Of a stretch of 11,648 bases of DNA, positions 1-7,000 are shown in pieces. Where the stretch lies: NCBI GenBank assembly GCA_018434645.1, contig JAHDOX010000064.1, positions 1 through 11,648 on the forward strand, read 5' to 3'. The notes under the pieces were generated by a model. It did no database searches and was not told the DNA's origin. It saw only the letters and a program-made list of their open reading frames with translations. Position numbers and translations under genes: made by a program. Source of the DNA: Synergistales bacterium. Its GTDB lineage: Bacteria > Synergistota > Synergistia > Synergistales > Thermovirgaceae. Numbering within the stretch: the stretch's first letter is position 1; each line of letters starts with the position of its first letter.

Positions 1-94
1 AAAAGTACGGTACACATCGAGACACTGATAAATTTCATAACCATCGCCCCCAAAACCTCTACCCGCTGCTATGATACCAGACCTCATTCACTCT

Positions 95-128
95 ACCTAC
101 TACGCGGACGCAAGTCCGCGTAGCAGGT
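95..128. repeat. GNRA-loop hairpin repeat, copy 0
   Basis: A perfect 10-bp stem (100-109 with 114-123) closes on a GCAA tetraloop (110-113). After one mismatch (99/124) the stem extends by four more pairs (95-98 with 125-128). Positions 102-137 recur at 249-284 with one difference. A stable stem with a GNRA loop suggests a REP-like or small mobile-element-derived intergenic repeat rather than protein-coding sequence. No T-run follows, so it is not a typical intrinsic terminator. Confidence 0.7.
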
Positions 129-175
129 CTTTGGGTTTATGTTTTTAGCTGCATTATCTGATGATCTCCCTGATA

Positions 176-284
176 GCAGTGTCTTTCCCGAATCGCAGGG
201 CACCTTTGCTCAGCGAAACAACGTTAACACAGGGGCTGCGATTCCGACACGCGGACGCAAGTCCGCGTAGTAGGTCTTTGGGTT
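176..284. repeat. 109-bp tandem unit, copy 1
   Basis: This is the first full copy of a 109-bp tandem unit. Positions 176-268 match 285-377 with 8 differences in 93 bases. The unit has two inverted repeats. The first has outer arms GAATCGCAG (190-198) and CTGCGATTC (236-244) enclosing about 37 nt. The second is an 8-bp perfect hairpin with a GCAA loop (249-268). Six of the eight differences between copies fall in the loop of the larger inverted repeat, while its arms are identical. That pattern fits conservation of structure, though the sample is small. Confidence 0.75.
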
Positions 285-377
285 GCAGTGTCTTTCCCGA
301 ATCGCAGGGCACCTTTGCTCAAAGAAACAATATAAACACGGGGGCTGCGATTCCGATACGCAGACGCAAGTCCGCGT
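285..377. repeat. 109-bp tandem unit, partial copy 2
   Basis: This is the second, 3'-truncated copy of the 109-bp unit. The larger inverted repeat is kept (299-307 with 345-353). The GCAA hairpin (358-377) has one A-C mismatch in its stem (362/373), so this copy looks older or decaying. Similarity to copy 1 ends at 377; the tail that follows the hairpin in the other copies (positions 269-284) is missing here. Confidence 0.75.
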
Positions 378-498
378 TGATCTTTTGTTGTCTTTTAAAT
401 ACCGAATCAAAATAACCCTGCCTAGGTGGTTTTCATCGATCCGCAGGCCGAAAGACTACAAATTACAACGTGAGATCATCCCTGCGGAGCGACACTCC
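378..498. other. AT-richer intergenic stretch without a gene
   Basis: I see no ORF with a plausible ribosome binding site here. The only notable structure is an 8-bp inverted repeat, TCCGCAGG (440-447) and CCTGCGGA (481-488), separated by 33 nt. It has no flanking T-run and no clear role. Confidence 0.4.
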
Positions 499-513
499 TG
501 TATATAGTATACA
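499..513. promoter_or_regulatory. Interrupted palindrome, candidate operator
   Basis: TGTATA-TAG-TATACA is a perfect 6+6 dyad with a 3-nt centre. It ends 2 nt before the TTGACA -35 element at 516. A short AT-rich dyad next to a -35 box is a common layout for a dimeric repressor or activator site. No regulator gene is visible in the window, so the binding protein is unknown. Confidence 0.4.
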
Positions 514-515
514 CT

Positions 516-544
516 TTGACACCGTCCCCTCACTAGAGTAGTAT
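516..544 (+). promoter_or_regulatory. Sigma70-like promoter for the 613 ORF
   Basis: A perfect TTGACA -35 box (516-521) is followed by a 17-bp spacer and TAGTAT (539-544), which matches the TATAAT consensus at 4 of 6 positions. An alternative -10, TATATT (542-547), would give a 20-bp spacer. Transcription would start near 551, just before a leader hairpin and the ORF at 613. Confidence 0.55.
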
Positions 545-554
545 ATTTTGAAAT

Positions 555-592
555 ATTCCGGCAGAGGCTCTACAGAGCTCTTTTTCCGGAAT
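555..592 (+). promoter_or_regulatory. Leader hairpin before the 613 ORF
   Basis: Outer arms ATTCCGG (555-561) and CCGGAAT (586-592) are perfect 7-bp complements. Inside them AGAG-G-CT (563-569) pairs with AGCTCT (576-581) with one bulged G, followed by a run of five Ts (581-585). The inner hairpin plus T-run resembles a weak attenuator. The outer stem would compete with it and sits 5 nt before the ribosome binding site at 598-606. Confidence 0.4.
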
Positions 593-612
593 GCCGAAAG
601 GAGGGGAACACG

Positions 613-714
613 TTGCGCAGGCAGACAATCCAGTTAGCCACTACCGGTCTTTTCGCCATTATTATTCTTGTACTTATTACGTGTGGGTCCCCTCCTGGGG
701 CGGCCGTCATGTAG
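613..714 (+). CDS. Small hydrophobic, possibly lipidated peptide (33 aa)
   Basis: I do not recognise this gene. A strong ribosome binding site, AAGGAGGGG (598-606), lies 8 nt before a TTG start. The 33-codon product has a basic N-terminus (R2, R3), a hydrophobic segment at about residues 12-23, then C24 in the context LITC, and a short tail rich in Gly, Pro and Ala. This resembles a lipoprotein signal peptide, but Thr at -1 is unusual for a lipobox, so a plain membrane peptide or a leader peptide is also possible. It sits between its own promoter (516-544) and a strong terminator (738-776), so it is probably a monocistronic small gene. The tail after Cys is only nine residues, so if it is lipidated the mature part would be tiny. 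Entericidin-like small lipoproteins offer a loose comparison, with no sequence match claimed. Confidence 0.45.
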   Translation: MRRQTIQLATTGLFAIIILVLITCGSPPGAAVM

Positions 715-737
715 GCGTCGCTTACCTTCGGGCCAGG

Positions 738-776
738 AGCCGGGATCCTTTTAAAAAGGGATCCCGGCTTTTTTTA
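738..776 (+). terminator. Intrinsic terminator after the 613 ORF
   Basis: An 11-bp perfect GC-rich stem (738-748 with 759-769) with a 10-nt loop runs straight into seven Ts (769-775). It should end transcription from the promoter at 516 and separate that unit from the 856 ORF and addBA. Confidence 0.9.
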
Positions 777-855
777 TTCCTGAGTCCACGCCCCGAAAGG
801 CAATCCAAAAAGAGCCAGACAAGCCGCAACCGGGAAAAACGGAGGAGGATTCATC

Positions 856-1020
856 ATGAAACAGGGAAGAAAGGAAACGAAAGCGACATGGCAGCCGCAG
901 CAAACCGCATCGTTCTGCCAGGGACCGGAATGGAAGTCTTTCCAGTGGAATTGTCAAGATGTGGACGACACTACTCTGTTCGATGTCCGCTGGCGCGGAC
1001 CCTTCGAGGGATACCGTTAA
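856..1020 (+). CDS. Hypothetical Trp-rich small protein (54 aa)
   Basis: The ATG at 856 is preceded by a purine-rich ribosome binding site, GGAGGAGGA (841-849), with 6 nt between them, and the frame runs to a TAA at 1018-1020. The 54-residue product is polar. It has a basic N-terminus (K2, R5, K6, K9) and an acidic patch (D35, D37, D38), plus four Trp (W12, W26, W31, W46) and two Cys (C21, C33). I see no signal peptide or membrane segment. I do not recognise the family. It lies after the terminator at 738-776 and 82 nt before the addB-like gene on the same strand. It could be first in that operon or a translated leader. No convincing promoter was seen between 777 and 840. Confidence 0.55.
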   Translation: MKQGRKETKATWQPQQTASFCQGPEWKSFQWNCQDVDDTTLFDVRWRGPFEGYR

Positions 1021-1053
1021 GATCTGCAATTTCATCGTGCGGTTCAGGCCAAA

Positions 1054-1099
1054 GACCCTCCAGCGTGTAAAATGAAAAGAGCACATTCGCTGGAGGGTC
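1054..1099 (+). promoter_or_regulatory. Hairpin sequestering the addB-like ribosome binding site
   Basis: GACCCTCCAGCG (1054-1065) and CGCTGGAGGGTC (1088-1099) are perfect 12-bp complements separated by a 22-nt A-rich segment. The 3' arm contains GGAGGG (1092-1097), the only ribosome binding site for the ATG at 1103, so the folded RNA would hide it. There is no T-run, so it is not an intrinsic terminator. It could be a translational control element, a protein-binding site on RNA, or a DNA operator with two half-sites. Confidence 0.6.
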
Positions 1100-1102
1100 G
1101 AC

Positions 1103-4027
1103 ATGCCTGTAAGAATTTTGGAATATCAGTTTGCGGGGGAGCTTTCCTCTTTCCTGAAGGAAACCTTTAAAAGCGAGGGTCTCTGTCTTTATTTTCTGGT
1201 TCCCGGAACAGGGGACCGCCGATGGTTAAGGGACGTCCTCGTAGGAGAAGGCACCTTTGGCGGTGGAGAACCTGCTATCCTTCGGTGGGAAGAACTATAC
1301 CGCGAGGCAGCGGCCAGGATCCATACCGACGGTCAGACACAGAAAAGACAGATCGATCCACCCGACCACTGGCTCATAGTGCGCTACATCCTGGAGGAAC
1401 TTCTGGAAGCGACCTCCAGGGGAAAAGACCTTCCCCCTGCAATCCGCAAGACCGGTTTCGTCTCAATCCTTGGCGCTACCCTGAGGGAGTTGCTGAGGGA
1501 GGAAGTACTCCCCGAACACCTGTCAACTTCCCTCGGCTGCGATGACTGCAACGATGGAAGAGCCTGCCCTGTCGAGGGATCCCCCGACCGCCTTCTCTGC
1601 CTGCTTTACCACCGGTACACGGCCTACCTCGAGTCTCGAGGGCTTTTTGACAGCGCGCAGGCAGCCACGGTCATCCGCGAAATGATCGAAAAAAAACCGA
1701 AGGAGTCGTCTTCCTGGCTGCGGACCTCATCTTTCGTATTCACAGGCTTTTTGAGTTTCACCCACGGGCAGCTTCTTCTTTTGCGAAGCCTTCACGATCT
1801 GGGGGCGAGCCTCACCGTACTCGTCCCGGCAACAGGTCTCGAAATTCACAATGCGACCAGACAGCTTGAAAACCTCCTCGACGAGGGTCCTCATCGGGCA
1901 AATTGCAGAAACCTTCGCGTATTGGAGATGGAATCCGGCGACCAGAGGCTCGAGATAGAGCACCTTGTACGCAACTTCGTCCTTTGGGAAAGGGGGAAGG
2001 GTCCTTTGCGGGAAACAGCCGGACCCTTCCCGGGGTGGGAGAATATGGCCCTTGCCACAGAAGACAATCGCCTGCCGTTGGTCGAGGAAGTTCTGAAAAG
2101 ATACAGGGTCCCCTATTTCGTAGACGACGGACCGAAAGTCGCCTCTACACCGCTTTGGAAGGCTGTCTCCCGTTTCCGGGAGCTTCACGGGAGAGGATTT
2201 CCCACCGATGAAACGGCCTGGTTTCTGGCGGAACCTTTTCTCCCGACAAAAGAGTTTCCCTTCGAAGCAGCCCTGGAAGCGACCCCCCGCGGCCAGAAGG
2301 AGTGGAAGGATTTTCTGGGCGACCAATATCCTGAAGGCCTGCCGGTTTTTGAAGCACTGCTTTCTTTTGCCGACTCAATAGAATCGGGCGGGAGTCCGGC
2401 GGAACTTTTGGAATTACTTAAAAGGTTGACCACGCCGGGCGACGCCGGTCCTGGCGGCTGGGACAGAACCCTTTCGGAGCTCGTGGTCCCTTTTCCCGGG
2501 CTCGACGAAGAAGTCAGGAGACTGAGCGGCTCCCTCAGGGAGCTTGAGGAAAAGTCCATCCAAATGCGGGAAGCCGAACCTGACATCGGTCCTGCGGGAT
2601 GTCACAAACTTTCCGGCGACAGGGCGATGGCCTTTTTATTCGCCTGGGCCGAAAGGTCCACCATCTGGCAGGCTCCGAAAACAACGGGGAACCTCGCCGT
2701 TTACGCCGGAAACCCTCCGGTTCTGGCCCATCACCGCGTTTTCGCCCTGACCGGGGCACTGGCTTCGGCATGGCCTGGACGTCTTGGCCAGTCACCGCTC
2801 CTTCCTGACGAAAAAAGGGAACAACTCCACCAGGACCCCTCGCTCGAACTGGGAGCCTTCCACCTGCCCCTTTTGCTGGAGGTTAGAAAACAGCGCCAGG
2901 CTCTTTTCCGAAGGATCCTGGCTTGCGGAGACGAACTTACCATCGTAAGCCGCCCCCGCCAGGATTCCTCGGGACGTCCGCTCCAGCCGTCACCCTTTCT
3001 GGCGGAAGCGAAAAAATGCGATCCGCCGTGGGTAACACCCATTGTCGAGGAACCTGTCAAAACGACCATGAAGGACGTACTGCCAGACGACGCCCAAATC
3101 CGCATAAGGCCCGTGGAGGTCCGCGAATCGGAAGAGCCTCTTGTGCCCCAACGGCTCTTGCGGGAAATCCCGCTTCTCGGCGAAAGGAACCCCGTGGTAC
3201 CGGCTTCGGCTTATCTTGGCGACATAGATCTTTGGGAAAGCTGTCCCTTCCGATATTACGCCGAGAGGGTGCTCGGCCTGAAAGAACGGCGCCCGGGCGT
3301 TTTCGACCCGGCCAAGGCAGGAAACGCCATCCACGCTCTCTGGAACAGCGCCTGGACCGAGAGGAAACGGACCGGCGATCCTCTGGCAAAGCTTGTCCCC
3401 GAATTGTGGCAAAAAAAGGTAATGGGAATATACCCCGAGCTTTTCGGAGAGAAATCCCCGCTGAAAAGACACAGGAAAAGGCTTTACGACCAAACCCTGC
3501 GCCTGGCAAAAGTCCAGGACGATATAGACGGCGGGGGGCTTGAAAAGAACAGGAAAGACCAGAAACTGGAAGGAAAACTGCAGACGACGATTGAGGGAGT
3601 CACCTTCACGGGCCGCTTCGACAGGCTCGATATCCTCGATTCGGGCGCAGTGCTGCTCGATTACAAGTCAGGTTCTTCTTCCACCTACGTCAAAAGCCTG
3701 CAGTTACCCGCCTATGCCCTGGCTTTGCGCGGAAAGGAGTTTTCGCCCCTGCTCGGATGGGGTTACCTGTGCCTGGCCGACGGGGCGGTCTCGGGCAGGT
3801 TTACCGAGCCCGCCTCGCAGTTTTTCGGGAAAAACAAGACATCTCCCGAAACCCTGGCTTCACTGATCGAAGAAGCGGGAACAAAACTCGAAGCGATGGC
3901 AAAGGGTTTGCTTTCGGGGAACTTCACGCCGAATTGGGACTCCGATGCCTGCAAAACCTGCGCATACAGGGGGCTATGCAGAAAAGACGAGAGACCGGGA
4001 GGCACCCGTGATGAAAAAGATCAGTGA
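1103..4027 (+). CDS. addB: AddB-like helicase-nuclease subunit with 4Fe-4S PD-(D/E)XK nuclease
   Basis: This 974-aa protein is the probable AddB/RexB partner of the AddA-like protein encoded next. In AddAB complexes the AddB subunit contributes an inactive helicase-like scaffold and a nuclease that cuts one strand during double-strand-break resection. The N-terminal part has an AddB-like FLVP strand at about residues 31-34 but no GxGKT Walker A. The C-terminal RecB-type nuclease is intact: G740-x3-H744, D840 in a GRFDRLD segment, D853-Y-K855 and Q867. C714 and a C-x2-C-x5-C set (C950, C953, C959) match the AddB 4Fe-4S cluster. The start is the ATG at 1103, 5 nt after GGAGGG (1092-1097), which lies inside a perfect hairpin. 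Its 3' end overlaps addA by 17 nt, which suggests translational coupling. The helicase-like region is divergent, so subunit identity rests on the nuclease and the gene order. Confidence 0.85.
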   Translation: MPVRILEYQFAGELSSFLKETFKSEGLCLYFLVPGTGDRRWLRDVLVGEGTFGGGEPAILRWEELYREAAARIHTDGQTQKRQIDPPDHWLIVRYILEELLEATSRGKDLPPAIRKTGFVSILGATLRELLREEVLPEHLSTSLGCDDCNDGRACPVEGSPDRLLCLLYHRYTAYLESRGLFDSAQAATVIREMIEKKPKESSSWLRTSSFVFTGFLSFTHGQLLLLRSLHDLGASLTVLVPATGLEIHNATRQLENLLDEGPHRANCRNLRVLEMESGDQRLEIEHLVRNFVLWERGKGPLRETAGPFPGWENMALATEDNRLPLVEEVLKRYRVPYFVDDGPKVASTPLWKAVSRFRELHGRGFPTDETAWFLAEPFLPTKEFPFEAALEATPRGQKEWKDFLGDQYPEGLPVFEALLSFADSIESGGSPAELLELLKRLTTPGDAGPGGWDRTLSELVVPFPGLDEEVRRLSGSLRELEEKSIQMREAEPDIGPAGCHKLSGDRAMAFLFAWAERSTIWQAPKTTGNLAVYAGNPPVLAHHRVFALTGALASAWPGRLGQSPLLPDEKREQLHQDPSLELGAFHLPLLLEVRKQRQALFRRILACGDELTIVSRPRQDSSGRPLQPSPFLAEAKKCDPPWVTPIVEEPVKTTMKDVLPDDAQIRIRPVEVRESEEPLVPQRLLREIPLLGERNPVVPASAYLGDIDLWESCPFRYYAERVLGLKERRPGVFDPAKAGNAIHALWNSAWTERKRTGDPLAKLVPELWQKKVMGIYPELFGEKSPLKRHRKRLYDQTLRLAKVQDDIDGGGLEKNRKDQKLEGKLQTTIEGVTFTGRFDRLDILDSGAVLLDYKSGSSSTYVKSLQLPAYALALRGKEFSPLLGWGYLCLADGAVSGRFTEPASQFFGKNKTSPETLASLIEEAGTKLEAMAKGLLSGNFTPNWDSDACKTCAYRGLCRKDERPGGTRDEKDQ

Positions 4028-7000
4028 GGCAGCCGTCCTAAGGACCTACCTGGAAGAAAAGGTACGCCTCGAAAAAAATCAACTCCGGGCCGTCACCTCG
4101 GGGCAAAAGCTGATCGTCGTGACGGCCGGAGCCGGAACAGGGAAAACGCTGACTCTGGCGTGGCGGTTCATCTGGCTCGTGGTAGCTGAAGACGTTCCCG
4201 TGGACGGAATTCTCACCATCACTTTCACTGAGAAGGCGGCTCTCGAAATGCGGGAGCGCATCAAAAGACTCATGGAAAAACTCCTCGAGGATGAACCTTC
4301 CCTTTCGAAACGTCTCCAGCAGGCGCTGGAGCGCCTGGACGAAGCCTACATCTCGACGATTCACGCTTTCTCCATGCGCGTCCTCAAGGAAAACGCCCTG
4401 GTCCTGGACCTGGATCCCGAGGCCCGTGTCACGAGCGGCTCCGAGGAAAGCTCCTTCTGGCTGGAGCTGGAAAGGATATACGACAGGTCGGATTTCGGCG
4501 CCATCGTCGGGAATCTGCGCGGGAAATGGGTTTTGCGGGGCGAAAAAACCTTCGCCCGGGAAGAATTGCCGGACCTGGTGAACACCTTCGGCCCCGGGGG
4601 GCTAACCTCCTTTGCAGGAAATTTCATCAATCATTTCGCAAGCCGCGGGTTTTGCGCCGAAGATATATGGCAGATGAGCACATCGCCGGAAAAACTGGAC
4701 CAAGCCGCCGCGAGGGAACTCAAGACGAGGTTCGGCAGGGACTGGGAGGAAGCCTTCGAGCTTTGGATAAATGAGATCATCCCCTCCGTCGACTCCGAAA
4801 TAAGGCTGGATACGGACAAGACGAAGTTTTCGGCGGGACTCGGGATGCTCAGGCGGCGCTGGGAAGGCGCAACCCCCGGCGTTGACGAACTTCCGCACTT
4901 CGTGGCCGACCTTTTCGGAGAAAAGGGCCCCTTGTCCAACCTGACCGGAAGCAAGTCAAAAAAGACCGCCGATGCCCTGCTCCTCGAGCGGACGGGAGAA
5001 TCCTGCAAGGAGTACAGGGACAACAGGATCATATGGCCCGATGTAGCAAATTTCATACTCGAGGGATTCCCTTCCGAAGAGGCAAAGGTACGAGGGATTC
5101 TTCTGGAAACCTGCGCCCTTTGCTGGGAATTCCGCGATGCCTGGAACCGCGGCAGGGGTATTTTGACCTTCGACGACCTGATAAGCTACGCACTGCAGGC
5201 CATAAAGTCCTCCCCCCGTTACCGTGAACGCTTCCGTCACGTGCTGGTCGACGAATTCCAGGATACAAACGGCCTCCAGTACAAAATGATCCAGACCATA
5301 TCGGAGTCAGCTGGGTGCCCGCTGTTTCTGGTGGGAGATCTTCAACAGTCCATCTACCGCTTCCGTCACGCTCTACCCCGGATCTTCTGTGAGGTCCTTT
5401 GGGATTCACAAACCAGGGAAGACGGCGAGGCCATAAACCTTGACATATCTTTCCGGAGCCGCGGCGAACTTATGACCCGCCTGAATGGACTTTTTTCCTC
5501 CGTCTGGGACGACGGAATAATAGAGGGTATCCAAAGTTCTTACGCGCCCCTTAAAGCTCCGGATCATCACCTTTGGTGGAAAGAGCGCCAAAAGGGGACG
5601 ATGCCGGCGGTAACCTGTTTGGTGGCCGCGCCGGGTGAGAATGATGAAAACTTTGGGGAAAAACGAAACAGGACACCGGTGGATCAACTGCGCCGTGCCT
5701 CTTTTGAAGCACTGGCAAGGTTTATCGACGAGTCCCTGAGCCAGGGCAAAACCGTCTGGGACCAGGGTGAAGGCACCCTGCGCCCCCTGAGATACAGGGA
5801 CATTGCCATACTTGTTCCCTCGCGGACCCAGTACGAAGCTCTCGAGGAGGTGCTCATAGAAAAGCGGGGCTTTCCGGTGTATTTCGAGGGCAACAGAAAT
5901 TACTTCAGCCGCGGAGAGGTCAGGGACGTGGCGGCGGCCCTGAGAGCCATGGCCAACCCGGAAAACGAACTTGCCCTGGCGTCCTTTCTCGAAAGTCCCT
6001 TGAGCGGTCTTTCCTTGACCGAGGCCGCGGCGCTGCTTACACCTGAAACCGGGCGAAACGGCGGTGAAAAGCTCATAGAGCGGCTTGCCAGGTTGCATCC
6101 CGATACTGCGGGTCGTTTCCTGCAAAGACGCCATGAGGCCCGCGTTTCGGGCCCATCCCGTGCAATCGCGGCCTTTCTTGAGGACGAAAAGACGTTGCTT
6201 TCCTTTCCCTTCTGGAAGCGTAGACGCGTTGCGGGAAACCTGCGCAGGGCAGTGGACATCGCCAGAGAATACGAGACCTTTGTGGATTCCAGCCTCGCCG
6301 GGTGTGCCGAATATCTCGAAAAGGTCACGGCACGGGGCATTCAGACGGAAGAAGCCGACGTCCTGGGTGAACAGGAGGACATGATAAGGGTCATGACGGT
6401 GCACGTGGCCAAGGGACTGGAGTTTCCCCTGGTCGCCGTCGTGGGGCTGGAATACTCTTCCCTCCGGGGGGGAAAAAGCGCGTCCGTCCTTCCTTCTTCC
6501 TGGCTCGGTGCCGTTACGTCCAAAGTCCCCGATTCCTGGAACGGTAACGAAAAGACCCTGGGCAAGAGACTCCACCAGGCGCTTGACGAAACGGAAAACC
6601 TGGAGGAACAGGAACGGCTTCTTTACGTGGCATGCACAAGGGCACGGGATTCGCTCGTTTTATGCGGCGTTTGCCAGAGAAAAGACGGCGAACTGAATCC
6701 GGATAAAAATTCCTGGCTGGAAACGGTATTGTCCCATGACCGAGAGCGACCAGAGATAGTGGAGCCCGCAAGTTCGACAGACCCCCATGAAAACGGTTCC
6801 GGGCAGGCTTTTGCAAGCGGCCCCCGAAAGAAAAAAGCCGCGACAGGTACACAAATCTTTGTCGCCGAAGAAAGAGCCTGCTCGCTTGAGCGACTGAGCG
6901 CTACCGCCTATGCCCTTTTCAGCTTCTGTCCTTTTGCCTACCGTATGCGCTACAGGCAGGGACTGGACCTTCAATGGGAATCCCCTGCGGAAGACGGACA

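Noticed and set aside
1..44. A minus-strand gene starting at ATG 44 and running off the left edge
   Set aside because: Only about 14 codons are visible, with a poor ribosome binding site, so it cannot be supported.
95..377. A CRISPR array
   Set aside because: The repeats are too few, the spacing is 109-147 bp, and the intervening DNA is itself repeated rather than unique spacers. No cas genes are present.
591..1070. A 159-codon plus-strand open frame spanning the small gene unit, its terminator and the 856 ORF
   Set aside because: It reads through the strong terminator at 738-776, and its ATG at 591 has no proper ribosome binding site upstream. The purine-rich site at 598-606 lies after that ATG and fits the TTG at 613.
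3945..4010. A longer addA start at ATG 3945, or GTG 4008
   Set aside because: ATG 3945 lacks a ribosome binding site and would overlap addB by 83 nt. ATG 4011 has GGGAGG at 8 nt, which is better than the 5-nt spacing to GTG 4008.
5406..6575. A 389-codon minus-strand frame opposite addA
   Set aside because: It lies wholly within a well-supported helicase gene and has no recognisable domain. It is a typical antisense shadow in GC-rich coding DNA.
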